Assembly (NCBI GenBank): GCA_900316665.1
Contig: ONDV01000007.1
Span: 1-64,000, forward strand
Direction: 5' to 3'
Length of the DNA stretch: 64,000 bases
Origin: an uncultured Lachnospiraceae bacterium
GTDB lineage: Bacteria > Bacillota > Clostridia > Lachnospirales > Lachnospiraceae
Under the pieces are notes generated by a model. That model was not told where the DNA came from. It made no database searches and saw nothing but the letters and a program-made list of their open reading frames with translations. The position numbers were made by a program, and so were the translations under genes. Of the stretch, positions 1 through 7,836 are shown in pieces; position 1 is the first letter of the stretch; every line of letters begins with the position of its first letter.

Positions 1-282
1 ACGAAGTGGTGTTACATGTGCAAGCGCTCGCAAACGAAGTTTGCGCTTCAATGCGCTTGCATCACTGTTGGTTGACAATCGTTCAAGCAGAAATGCTTCT
101 TTGTAGAATATTGCAACTGCAAAATTTATTTTAAAGCATTTCTGCGCGCTTTTGTCAGAGAGCCGCTAATAAGCGTGTGCGAGCAAACAGAAAAACACAA
201 CTTGTGAGCCGCCACTGTGACATCTCTTGTCTAGCGAATGAATCCTTGCAACGAAGATGATCCATGGAATGTGGGAAGTTTT
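1..282. repeat. MITE-like long-hairpin repeat, copy A (left end outside window)
   Basis: This is the right-hand part of a repeated element that recurs at 33200-33560 and 40261-40608. It ends in the shared terminal repeat GGGAAGTTTT (273-282). Bases 19-61 form a hairpin with outer arms TGCAAGCGC and GCGCTTGCA around GCAAAC-gaa-GTTTGC. A central hairpin uses GCAGAAATGCTT and AAGCATTTCTGC. Compared with copies B and C, most of the left arm between the first hairpin and GGTTGACAATCG is missing. No ORF is supported. It ends 32 bases before the nitrilase-HD gene, so that gene's promoter probably lies inside the element. The similarity between copies is read directly; the mobile origin is inferred. 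Confidence 0.8.
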
Positions 283-314
283 AATAAATTAATAGAAAGA
301 TATGGAGTAAACAG

Positions 315-1667
315 ATGAGACTTACTATTGCACAGATGAAAATGTCTATGGACATGGAATCAAATCTTAAGAATGCGCTTTCTCATATAGAGACAGCTTC
401 TTTTAATTCTTCGGAGATGGTTCTTTTTCCTGAGCTGATGCTGACGCCTTTTTTCCCTCAGTATCCCCTTCCCATGCTGAAAGGGCTTGGAATAGAAAAA
501 GCTGCTTTTTCCAATGAGGAATCTGATGATGCTGTTCAAAGGATCAGAGATAAGGCAAGGGAAATAGTAATGTATCTCTGTCCGAATTTCTATATCAGGG
601 ATTCTTCGTCCGGGGTTGAAAAATTCTTCGACAGATCATATCTTATCGATCCTCACGGCGATATTGCGGGTTATGCGGATATGGTAAATATAAGTACATC
701 GGAATTCTTTAATGAGAATGATTACTATTTTCCGTCGGAGAAAGGTTATCAGGTCTTTGATACCAGATTCGGCCGTGTGGGTATAGTAATTTGCTTTGAC
801 AGGCATATAGCTGAATCAATAAGGTCATGCGCTCTTCAGGGAGCATCTCTTGTACTTATTCCGGCAGCAAATACAGAAGCGGAGCCGCTTGAAATGTTCG
901 AATGGGAGATGAGGGTGGCGGCTTACCAGAATAATGTTTTTATTGCCATGGCAAACAGGACCGGCGCTGAGGATCAGATGAAATTTGCAGGGCGGTCTCT
1001 TGTGATCTCTCCGGAGGGTGAGATCATAGCATCAGCTGATGACAGTGACATGAATCTTGACTGCGAGCTGGATCTCAGTGAGGCAAAAAGGTCAAGAGCA
1101 GGTCGGTCTTATATTAGTTTTGTTTATCCTGACAACAGAGTCTATCATATAGACGAGGGCGGAGCTTCTTCAAATGATTCTCTTCTTCAGAAGCTTTATG
1201 ATGAGGTCAGTGAATATGACAAAGGCGATCCGATGAGGATACAGCACTTCACAAAGGTCTGGACATATTCGAGACTGATAGGTCATGGCGAGGGACTTTC
1301 CTCTGTTGAAGAAATGACGCTTGAAGCCGCCGCGATTTTACACGATATTGGAATCCATAAGGCAGAAAAAGATTTCGGCTCATCAGCCGATCCTCTCCAG
1401 GAAAAGCTGGGACCAGGTGAGGCTTATCCGATCCTTATGAAGCTTGACTTTCCGGAGAAGATGACGGAGAGGATCCTTTATCTTATCGGGCACCATCATA
1501 CTTATAAGGATATTGACGGAGCAGACTACCAGATTTTGGTTGAAGCTGATTTCCTTGTGAATATATATGAGGACGGGCTGAACCATGAGGCTGCCATGAG
1601 TGCATATAATAATATATTTAAGACAGAGACAGGGAAAAAGATGTTCCGGTCGATGTATGGAGAATGA
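315..1667 (+). CDS. Nitrilase-superfamily (C-N hydrolase) domain fused to an HD phosphohydrolase-like domain
   Basis: The protein has 450 residues. Residues 1 to about 270 form a carbon-nitrogen hydrolase domain with the triad glutamate in FPEL (E40) and the nucleophile in VICFD (C160). The triad lysine, normally in a Y-R-K motif upstream of the cysteine, is not apparent; the matching stretch reads GYADMVNI. Residues about 300-450 form an HD domain with H311, H343-D344, a GHHH motif and a later ADFL aspartate. Enzymes of the first family cleave amides or nitriles; HD proteins are usually metal-dependent phosphohydrolases. The substrate of this fusion is unknown. The start is the ATG after GGAG at 304-307. 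The 3' end overlaps the convergent RluA gene by 50 bases. Confidence 0.85.
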   Translation: MRLTIAQMKMSMDMESNLKNALSHIETASFNSSEMVLFPELMLTPFFPQYPLPMLKGLGIEKAAFSNEESDDAVQRIRDKAREIVMYLCPNFYIRDSSSGVEKFFDRSYLIDPHGDIAGYADMVNISTSEFFNENDYYFPSEKGYQVFDTRFGRVGIVICFDRHIAESIRSCALQGASLVLIPAANTEAEPLEMFEWEMRVAAYQNNVFIAMANRTGAEDQMKFAGRSLVISPEGEIIASADDSDMNLDCELDLSEAKRSRAGRSYISFVYPDNRVYHIDEGGASSNDSLLQKLYDEVSEYDKGDPMRIQHFTKVWTYSRLIGHGEGLSSVEEMTLEAAAILHDIGIHKAEKDFGSSADPLQEKLGPGEAYPILMKLDFPEKMTERILYLIGHHHTYKDIDGADYQILVEADFLVNIYEDGLNHEAAMSAYNNIFKTETGKKMFRSMYGE

Positions 1668-2700
1668 CAGGCGCCGTGACTTCTAATTTTTCCCTGGAGA
1701 ATGGCTTTAAGAGATCAGCTTTGTATGCATGAAGACAGAGGCCGGTTCTTAGAAATGCCTTTCGGATTTTCGAACTTTCAGGAAGATCTGTCCTGAATGC
1801 TGAGACAAAAGCCGGATCATTATTCAAAAGACGGATGACCTGATTTGCTTCATCTTTGCTGTAGAGAATGTCACCGACTACGGGATGCATCAGATAGCTC
1901 ATATGGACTCTGATCTGATGGGTGCGGCCGTGTGTGATCGTGACCTGAAGGAGGGTCACGTCTCTTGAATCGATGTTGCCGTTTGAATTTATTTCAATCC
2001 TTGCATGACCAAGTACATGGTATCTTGTCAGAGCAGGGCGGCCGCCGGATGAGATGTCTTTTACCATTCGGCGGGGAGTGGTGCCGCTGACCCTTGGAGA
2101 ACCGTCAGGATATGTTGATGCAGGATCAATTCCGATCGGCGCGTCGATTTCTCCGTCTGAATTTATTATTCCGCTTACAAGACAGATATATGTCTTATGG
2201 TATATGTTTTCGTGCTGCTCGACCGCCATCATTCCGGAAGCATCGACATGCTTTGCGAAGCAAACTAGTCCTGACGTGTCTCTGTCGAGCCGTCCGACAG
2301 GATAAATGCCTCCGCGGCTTATCCCTAAGTGGTAGGCAACGAAATTTGCGCAGGAATCATTGTAGTGACCGTGAGAGGGATGCATCACTATTCCGCCCGG
2401 CTTATTTAAAAATATAAGATCCGGGTCTTCGTATAGAATGGGAAGATTTCTTACTGCATCAGCCGGCTCTGCCCAGATGGATTTTGATGCAGGGTCGAAT
2501 GTGGTAACCTGGCTTATGCTTACAGAAATGACATCGCCTGTATGGACAATATCAGTTGATATGGCTTTTTTTCCGTTAATAAGCATTCCGTCAGGTCTGT
2601 GTTTCAGTCTTGTGATGATATTATTGGTAAGATGAAGTCTCTTTGAGAGGATCATCTTCAGTTCAGCGCCATCGCAGGATATGTCAGATGTCCAAATCAT
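1618..2700 (-). CDS. RluA-family 23S rRNA/tRNA pseudouridine synthase
   Basis: The protein has 360 residues. An S4-like N-terminus (about 14-62, LKMILSKRLHL...MLINGKK) precedes the catalytic domain. The family motif GRLDRDTSG is present, with the catalytic aspartate at about D139, as are the downstream GRTHQIRVH and HPVVGD motifs. It should isomerise specific uridines in large-subunit rRNA, as RluD or RluB-type enzymes do, but the target base cannot be read from the sequence. The C-terminus is about 30 residues longer than the core. That extension includes the part overlapping the convergent nitrilase-HD gene, so neither 3' end can change without affecting the other. The gene appears to be transcribed alone. 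Confidence 0.93.
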   Translation of the reverse strand: MIWTSDISCDGAELKMILSKRLHLTNNIITRLKHRPDGMLINGKKAISTDIVHTGDVISVSISQVTTFDPASKSIWAEPADAVRNLPILYEDPDLIFLNKPGGIVMHPSHGHYNDSCANFVAYHLGISRGGIYPVGRLDRDTSGLVCFAKHVDASGMMAVEQHENIYHKTYICLVSGIINSDGEIDAPIGIDPASTYPDGSPRVSGTTPRRMVKDISSGGRPALTRYHVLGHARIEINSNGNIDSRDVTLLQVTITHGRTHQIRVHMSYLMHPVVGDILYSKDEANQVIRLLNNDPAFVSAFRTDLPESSKIRKAFLRTGLCLHAYKADLLKPFSREKLEVTAPVILHTSTGTSFSLSLS

Positions 2701-2768
2701 TGTGGTTACCGGTCTGTATCTTTAATAGAACTTCCTTATTGATTTTTACTTGTCTAAAGGAAGTCATG

Positions 2769-2798
2769 TTTACATTTGCACGGCATTCAGTTTATCAT
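2769..2798 (+). promoter_or_regulatory. Candidate sigma-A promoter for the HPP-like membrane gene
   Basis: TTTACA (2769-2774) and TATCAT (2793-2798) are separated by 18 bases. The site lies downstream of the nearest in-frame ATG (2766) and upstream of the TTG at 2847. If real, it supports the TTG start. Confidence 0.4.
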
Positions 2799-2846
2799 AA
2801 CAGGAGACCCGTTTCCATTTTGAATTTTATAGTTGGAGGAATTATC

Positions 2847-3782
2847 TTGCAGTCTCTTGATAAGAAAAAAGCCAAGATCATATCGAATATCTTTTTTCTA
2901 ATCGTAGTATCTCTTATGGTGCTGATGGCGGTAATGGTGGGCGAGAAGGAAGTGATATTTCCTGAAGTTGGAGCTATTTCCGCCGGTATGTTCCTGACGC
3001 CGCACAGATCATGGATGACTGATAACAGAAAAATATTCGCATACCTTTTGATTTGCGGAATCGGAGGAATGCTGATAGTAAGGTTCGTGCCTCTGCCATA
3101 TGCAGTTCAGCTGATTTTATCCTATACCCTTGCGCTTCTTATCCAGTCGGTATCAGGCACTTCATTTATGCCTATGATATCAGCCATGGTGCTGCCGGTA
3201 CTCCTCCATACAAGATCTTTATGGTATATAATTTCACTCCTTATTTTTTCTGCTCTGATAATAGTCTTACGCATGATCCTTGAAAAGGCGGGCGTAAAGA
3301 GAGCTGATGAGTACATACCTGTAAAAAGGACGATATCACCCGGTCTTACGGCTTTTCGTATCATTGTCTCCGGGATAATGATTTGCATCGCTGTAGGATC
3401 CGGCTTCAGATTCCTTGCGGCACCACCTCTTCTTGTTGCTTTTACAGAATTATCCGCTCATAAAAATAAAGTCATACGCCTGCATCCCTACAGGATAATT
3501 ATTCTTATGGCACTGTCATCAGCAAGCGGATCCTTCGTGAGACTGGTCTTTTCAGGATTGCCTGAAATCTTTACGGTAGCGGCCGTGCTTTTGTCATCTG
3601 TTCTTTTCATGATTATTTTTGAAAACATGGGTCCCATGGTTCCGCCTGCCGGAGCAGTCATGCTTCTTTCTTATCTGATACCTGAAAAGGATCTCCTTTT
3701 ATATCCGCTTCAGATACTTGCGGGGATATCTTTTTATGTACTGATATCTGTTTTGAAACAGAACCGGAATGATAATCGCTGA
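2847..3782 (+). CDS. HPP-like polytopic membrane protein
   Basis: The protein has about 311 residues from the chosen start. I see about eight to ten hydrophobic segments. The loop with GTSFMPMISAMVLP and the late GPMVPPAGAVMLL segment resemble the glycine/proline-rich loops of HPP-family membrane proteins, some of which are linked to nitrite transport. The start is the TTG at 2847 because GGAGG (2835-2839) sits seven bases upstream. The frame extends back to 2643, but that stretch overlaps the divergent RluA gene and its residues do not look like a membrane protein. An ATG at 2766 is the alternative. Substrate unknown. Confidence 0.7.
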   Translation: MQSLDKKKAKIISNIFFLIVVSLMVLMAVMVGEKEVIFPEVGAISAGMFLTPHRSWMTDNRKIFAYLLICGIGGMLIVRFVPLPYAVQLILSYTLALLIQSVSGTSFMPMISAMVLPVLLHTRSLWYIISLLIFSALIIVLRMILEKAGVKRADEYIPVKRTISPGLTAFRIIVSGIMICIAVGSGFRFLAAPPLLVAFTELSAHKNKVIRLHPYRIIILMALSSASGSFVRLVFSGLPEIFTVAAVLLSSVLFMIIFENMGPMVPPAGAVMLLSYLIPEKDLLLYPLQILAGISFYVLISVLKQNRNDNR

Positions 3783-3812
3783 TGAAATTTATTCTTTCTC
3801 AAGGAGATTTTT

Positions 3813-3920
3813 ATGTATGAAGATTTACAGCCAAAGGTGAAATCCTTATATAAAGCATTGAAGCTGAAAGGAGTTCATCTCGACATGATTCTGTTTTGCC
3901 CGGCAGCAGATAAAACATAA
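3813..3920 (+). CDS. Possible 35-residue small protein
   Basis: A short ORF begins with ATG at 3813 behind a strong Shine-Dalgarno AAGGAG (3801-3806) and ends with TAA at 3918-3920. The product is lysine-rich in the first half (PKVKSLYKALKLKG) and hydrophobic toward the end, with one cysteine. I do not recognise a family. It begins 30 bases after the membrane protein stop and could be cotranscribed with it. The ribosome binding site is the main evidence; it could also be a decayed gene fragment. Confidence 0.4.
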   Translation: MYEDLQPKVKSLYKALKLKGVHLDMILFCPAADKT

Positions 3921-3973
3921 TAATGGTATCATGACAGGACTTGTGTTAATATTATCTTAAAGGTTATTAGAAC

Positions 3974-4020
3974 CCCACGGACTTGCCCGTGGGAGCAGTC
4001 AGGGAAAGTTTGTCCCTGAC
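3974..4020. repeat. Two adjacent perfect stem-loops
   Basis: CCCACGG (3974-3980) pairs with CCGTGGG (3987-3993) across a 6-base loop. GTCAGGGA (3998-4005) pairs with TCCCTGAC (4013-4020) across a 7-base loop. No long T-run follows, so neither is a standard terminator. The pair sits 46 bases before the HAD gene. REP-like repeats, IS200/IS605-type end hairpins or an RNA leader are all possible. Confidence 0.55.
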
Positions 4021-4066
4021 ATCATTTTGATTTATTGTTTGATTGATAATATTCGCGAGGGGACTC

Positions 4067-4663
4067 ATGAAAAAAAACATAATTTTTGATGTGGGAGATG
4101 TACTCATGCAGTACAGATGGAGGGATATGCTTTCGGATATCGGCGTGCCCTCAGACAGAATAGAGGAAGTTGGAAAAGAACTTTTTCAGGATCCGAAGAG
4201 ACTTTGGGAGGAGTCAGATCTTGGAAGGCTTACCCCGGATATGATGGCATCGGTTTACGCGGAAGAGTATCCTTCTGATGCTGATGTCATCGATTTCTTT
4301 ATTCATCACGGCGAATATATGAATGTGCCGAGACCCAGGGTCTGGCGAGAGGTCAGCAGGCTTCATAAGTCCTATCATATATATCTTCTTTCAAATTACA
4401 GCGAGGATCTCTTCAGGAAACATACAATGTATGCGGATTTTATGAAGGATATAGACGGTCTCGTGGTTTCATACATGATCCATGAGAAGAAACCGAATCC
4501 TGCCATATATAAGGCTCTTCTGGAAAAATATTCCCTTGATCCGTCAGAATGCGTTTTTTTCGATGACAGGATAGAGAATGTAGACGGTGCCAGGTCATGC
4601 GGCATTGATGCAGTGCATGTGCCTGATGAAGAGACATTGCTTAAAATCCTGTCAGAGTATTGA
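4067..4663 (+). CDS. HAD-superfamily hydrolase, YihX-like subfamily IA
   Basis: The protein has 198 residues. The N-terminal motif is FDVGDVLMQY: the nucleophile aspartate is present, but the usual second aspartate of DxD is glycine, as in YihX-type FDLGNV proteins. Motif II is LLSNYS, the motif III lysine is in HEKKPNP, and motif IV is FFDDRIENVDGA. Relatives dephosphorylate sugar phosphates such as glucose-1-phosphate; the substrate here is not established. The start is ATG 4067 behind GAGGGG (4057-4062) rather than the upstream ATG at 4043, which would add eight residues before the conserved KKNIIFDVG start. The 3' end is 32 bases from the convergent CNNM gene. Confidence 0.88.
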   Translation: MKKNIIFDVGDVLMQYRWRDMLSDIGVPSDRIEEVGKELFQDPKRLWEESDLGRLTPDMMASVYAEEYPSDADVIDFFIHHGEYMNVPRPRVWREVSRLHKSYHIYLLSNYSEDLFRKHTMYADFMKDIDGLVVSYMIHEKKPNPAIYKALLEKYSLDPSECVFFDDRIENVDGARSCGIDAVHVPDEETLLKILSEY

Positions 4664-4695
4664 TTTTTTGTGAAACAAACAAAAAATGAAAAACA

Positions 4696-5958
4696 TCATG
4701 CCTGAACGGGAGCCTTCGGAAATCTGATATCCACTTTTTCGATACGTTGATGACCGGTGGCCGCCACCCGGAGGAGAATGCCGTCGTTCGTGACATAGGT
4801 TTCTCCGACATCAGGAACGTGATCAAAAAGTCCTGTCAGATATCCGCCTATGGTGTCATAATCATCCGACTGAAAATCAAGGGGAAGTATCTCGCACAGA
4901 TCGTCAAGATTCATGCTGCCGCGAACCATATATTCCCTGTCGGAGATTTTTTCTATATCATCCTCTTCATTGCTGTCATATTCATCCTTTATCTCGCCGA
5001 CGAGTTCCTCAAGAAGATCTTCGAGTGTGACAAGACCGGCTGCGTCACCGTATTCATCAAGAACGATCGCCATTGCGACGGAGTTCTGCCGCATATCATG
5101 GAAGAGGTCGGCTATCTTCTTGTGCTCATAAGTATAATATGGTTTTCTGATATATTCTCTTATCGAGAAAGGTCTGTCCTCGTGGGGGATCAGCAGATCT
5201 TTCACATTGATGATGCCTATAATGTTATCCTTCTCATTTTCATAGACAGGCATTCTTGTGAACATTTCCTTACGGAATTCGCTTATTAATTTTTCATAGG
5301 ACCAGTTTACGTTTACGGTCATCATATCGATCCTTGGAATCATGACCTCTTTGACCATTGAATCCGAGAAATCGAAAAGATTATGAATGTAACGCTGCTC
5401 GTTCTTTTCGATAACGCCGTTTTCCGAGCTGACGTCCACTAAGGTTTTCAGTTCTTCCTCAGTGATATGGTTATCTGCTGCCTTGTTACCATGTCCTAGT
5501 ATCATAATGAAAAATGCAGATACATGGTTCACCACAAAAATAATCGGAGTAAGCACCCACATCAGCATCCATATTACCGGTGCGCGCTTCAGCGAGAGCC
5601 GGACGGCATCCTGCTGGGCATGGTTCTTCGGCGTGATCTCGCCGAAGATCAGAATGAGAAATGTGAGAATAAAAGTAGCGATCCCGGCGCCCAGGCTGCC
5701 GAAGAGCCTCATGGCAACGCTTGTGGAAAGCGATGACGCCGAGAGATTCACAATGTTGTTTCCGATAAGAATCGCCGAGAGCATTTTTTCTCTCCGGTCT
5801 GTGACTCTCAATACAAGAGAAGCTCTTTTGTCTCCGGAATCGGACATAGTCCGCATCTTGATACGGCTGACCGTGGTGAGTGCGGTTTCGGATCCGGAGA
5901 AATAGGCGGACAGGGCGATCAGAATGACAAGTATTATTATATCGATAAGAAGATGCAT
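4696..5958 (-). CDS. CNNM/HlyC-CorC family transporter (DUF21 + CBS pair + CorC_HlyC)
   Basis: The protein has 420 residues, a normal length. The N-terminal DUF21 membrane domain (about 1-180) contains the conserved YFSGSETALT motif and FGEITPK. A CBS pair (about 205-325) follows, with PRIDMM, TRMPVYE and the DEYGDAAGLVTLEDLLEE stretch. The C-terminal CorC_HlyC domain (about 340-415) includes YDTIGGYL. The family is linked to magnesium or cobalt efflux and was historically labelled hemolysin. AAAGGA sits four bases before the ATG. The gene starts 12 bases after ahcY ends on the same strand, so the two are probably cotranscribed. Confidence 0.92.
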   Translation of the reverse strand: MHLLIDIIILVILIALSAYFSGSETALTTVSRIKMRTMSDSGDKRASLVLRVTDRREKMLSAILIGNNIVNLSASSLSTSVAMRLFGSLGAGIATFILTFLILIFGEITPKNHAQQDAVRLSLKRAPVIWMLMWVLTPIIFVVNHVSAFFIMILGHGNKAADNHITEEELKTLVDVSSENGVIEKNEQRYIHNLFDFSDSMVKEVMIPRIDMMTVNVNWSYEKLISEFRKEMFTRMPVYENEKDNIIGIINVKDLLIPHEDRPFSIREYIRKPYYTYEHKKIADLFHDMRQNSVAMAIVLDEYGDAAGLVTLEDLLEELVGEIKDEYDSNEEDDIEKISDREYMVRGSMNLDDLCEILPLDFQSDDYDTIGGYLTGLFDHVPDVGETYVTNDGILLRVAATGHQRIEKVDIRFPKAPVQA

Positions 5959-5970
5959 AGGATCCTTTCC

Positions 5971-7230
5971 TTATTCATCAATGCAGGATGAGTCGAGATA
6001 TGCCCTCTGCTCATCTGTGAGACTGTCAATTGAGATTCCGAGAGTCTTAAGTTTTCTTTCCGCAATCTCCAGATCTATCTCATGAGGGACTTTTATCAAT
6101 TTCTCGTTAAAGTGCCTGTGCTCTACAAGATATCTGGCTGACAGAGCTTGCACCGCAAAACTCATATCCATGATCTCGGCAGGATGACCGTCTCCGCAGG
6201 CAAGATTTACGAGTCTGCCTTCACCGAGCACATATATGAATTTGCCCGGGCATATTTCATATCCCTTTATGTTTTTTCTCTGGTCTATAGTGCTTAAGGC
6301 AGCCTCCTTAAGCCCTGCCATATCTATCTCCACATCAAAATGACCGGCATTTGAGAGAACCGCTCCATCTTTCATAAGCTTCATATCATCTACAGTGATG
6401 ACGTGCTTGTCTCCGGTGACTGTTACGAAGAAATCTCCGATTGGCGCCGCTTTCCTCATTTGCATTACTTCAAAGCCGTCCATCCATGCCTCGATTGCCT
6501 TTACGGGGTCGACTTCCGTGACAATGACTCTTGCTCCCAGACCCTTTGCACGCATCGATACGCCTTTTCCGCACCAGCCATAGCCGCTGACCACTACATA
6601 TTTTCCGGCAACGACCAGGTTTGTGGTGCGCATGATCCCGTCCCATACCGACTGACCTGTGCCGTATCGGTTATCAAAGAGATGTTTCATGTCAGCATTG
6701 TTCACGCAGACCATGGGAAATTCAAGCTCATTTTTTCTGTTCATAGCCATGAGTCTTATTATTCCTGTCGTGGTCTCCTCGCATCCGCCGATCACATACT
6801 GGATCTCGTCCCTCATTTCGGTATGAAGCATATGTACGAGGTCGCCGCCGTCGTCTATTATGATATTGCAGTGGTGGGAGAGCACCCGCCTTATATTTTC
6901 CATATATTCACTGTCGCTGCAGCCGTATTGCGAGAATACGCATATTCCGTCGTCCGCGAGAGCTGCTGCCACATCGTCCTGGGTGGAGAGGGGATTAGAT
7001 CCCGTTACATACATTTCGGCTCCGCCTGCTTTCAGAACCAGACTTAGATATGCGGTCTTTGCTTCCAGATGAACTGACAGGGCTACCTTTATTCCCTTAA
7101 ATGGCTGAGTCTTTTTGAATTCATCCTCAAGAGACCTGAGGAGAGGACAGTTCTTCCTGACCCAGTCGATCTTCTTATGACCGGACGGCGCCAGCTTTAT
7201 GTCTTTTATTTCAAATTCAGGTGCGATCAT
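5971..7230 (-). CDS. ahcY: Adenosylhomocysteinase (S-adenosyl-L-homocysteine hydrolase)
   Basis: The protein has 419 residues. It reversibly splits S-adenosylhomocysteine into adenosine and homocysteine. Visible signatures are HLEAKTA near residue 54, SNPLSTQDDVAAAL, the catalytic IIDDGGDL, CEETTTGIIRL, the substrate-binding MKHLFDNRYG (lysine and aspartate) and the NAD fold GYGWCGKGVSMRAKGLGARV with VTEVDP. The C-terminus ends in YLDSSCIDE and lacks the KPDHYRY-type tail that contacts NAD in the eukaryotic enzyme; short tails are known from thermophile and archaeal forms. AAGGAG precedes the ATG. The upstream intergenic region (7231-7454) carries repeats and palindromes that may regulate it. 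Confidence 0.93.
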   Translation of the reverse strand: MIAPEFEIKDIKLAPSGHKKIDWVRKNCPLLRSLEDEFKKTQPFKGIKVALSVHLEAKTAYLSLVLKAGGAEMYVTGSNPLSTQDDVAAALADDGICVFSQYGCSDSEYMENIRRVLSHHCNIIIDDGGDLVHMLHTEMRDEIQYVIGGCEETTTGIIRLMAMNRKNELEFPMVCVNNADMKHLFDNRYGTGQSVWDGIMRTTNLVVAGKYVVVSGYGWCGKGVSMRAKGLGARVIVTEVDPVKAIEAWMDGFEVMQMRKAAPIGDFFVTVTGDKHVITVDDMKLMKDGAVLSNAGHFDVEIDMAGLKEAALSTIDQRKNIKGYEICPGKFIYVLGEGRLVNLACGDGHPAEIMDMSFAVQALSARYLVEHRHFNEKLIKVPHEIDLEIAERKLKTLGISIDSLTDEQRAYLDSSCIDE

Positions 7231-7276
7231 AACTACTCCTTTTCAAATGGAAAACAGGTTTGCATTGATATTTTGA

Positions 7277-7290
7277 TTACAGTCCTGTAA
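7277..7290. promoter_or_regulatory. Palindrome TTACAG-TC-CTGTAA upstream of ahcY
   Basis: TTACAGTCCTGTAA is a perfect inverted repeat apart from its central TC, 47 bases upstream of the ahcY start. A related shorter palindrome lies at 7388-7398 and a TTACAG half-site at 7487-7492. The TACA-Nx-TGTA shape resembles operators of small winged-helix repressors such as BlaI or CopY. The regulator is not identified. Confidence 0.4.
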
Positions 7291-7296
7291 AAACTC

Positions 7297-7374
7297 ACAT
7301 GTGAATATGCGTATCTGGCGGAGATCTATTCAGGAAGCCGGTACAGCATCTTTAAAAACATATGAATATGCGTA
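7297..7374. repeat. 17-base direct repeat in the ahcY upstream region
   Basis: ACATGTGAATATGCGTA (7297-7313) recurs as ACATATGAATATGCGTA (7358-7374), one mismatch, 61 bases apart. The first copy overlaps the palindrome TCACATGTGA (7295-7304). The spacing is close to six helical turns, which would suit a protein binding both copies. Function inferred only from position. Confidence 0.5.
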
Positions 7375-7387
7375 CAGGACGAATCTT

Positions 7388-7398
7388 TTACACTGTAA
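7388..7398. promoter_or_regulatory. Palindrome TTACA-C-TGTAA between ahcY and rpsU
   Basis: An 11-base perfect inverted repeat that shares the TTACA/TGTAA arms of the site at 7277-7290. It lies 57 bases upstream of the rpsU -35 element and 158 bases upstream of ahcY. Confidence 0.35.
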
Positions 7399-7454
7399 TG
7401 ATATTGTAGAGATGAATCAATGAGAGTTCAAGATGAAGTTATGAAAGATGTGTA

Positions 7455-7483
7455 TTGACTTCCCGGCCCAGAGCGTTTATACT
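7455..7483 (+). promoter_or_regulatory. Sigma-A promoter of rpsU
   Basis: TTGACT (7455-7460) and TATACT (7478-7483) are separated by 17 bases, close to consensus. The rpsU ATG is about 80 bases downstream. Confidence 0.8.
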
Positions 7484-7566
7484 ACATTACAGTGCGTTGA
7501 GATATGTGATTTTACCCGATCAGCATACAGCACAATCTGAAAGCTGGAGGGAGGTTTGGAATTAGC

Positions 7567-7743
7567 ATGGCAACTGTAATCGTAAAAGAGAATGAGTCTC
7601 TTGACAGTGCTCTCCGCAGATTCAAGAGAAGCTGCGCGAAGGCTGGCATACAGCAGGAGATTCGCAAGAGAGAGCATTATGAGAAGCCCTCTGTAAAGCG
7701 GAAGAAGAAGTCAGAAGCTGCCCGCAAGAGGAAGTTCAAATAA
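7567..7743 (+). CDS. rpsU: 30S ribosomal protein S21
   Basis: The product has 58 residues starting [21 protein letters not shown], the standard bS21 opening. A very basic C-terminus follows, rich in lysine and arginine ([16 protein letters not shown]). bS21 binds the 30S platform and helps initiation. The length matches Firmicute S21 proteins. The start lies behind GGAGGGAGG (7546-7554). The gene has its own near-consensus promoter upstream and a rho-independent terminator just downstream, so it appears monocistronic. Confidence 0.96.
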   Translation: MATVIVKENESLDSALRRFKRSCAKAGIQQEIRKREHYEKPSVKRKKKSEAARKRKFK

Positions 7744-7771
7744 TCTGTGTCTTGTATCAGATGAACTAGTA

Positions 7772-7806
7772 AAGCCGTTTCCGGTATTGCCGGGACGGCT
7801 TTTATT
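7772..7806 (+). terminator. Rho-independent terminator after rpsU
   Basis: AAGCCGT (7772-7778) pairs with ACGGCTT (7795-7801), with CCGG/CCGG pairing inside the stem, followed by TTTATT. Confidence 0.85.
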
Positions 7807-7836
7807 GTATAAACTGCCGGTAATGGAGGTGCTTTT

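Noticed and set aside
6395..7072. Several plus-strand ORFs of 62-214 residues opposite ahcY
   Set aside because: They are shadows of a clearly conserved gene on the minus strand, with no binding sites or recognisable domains.
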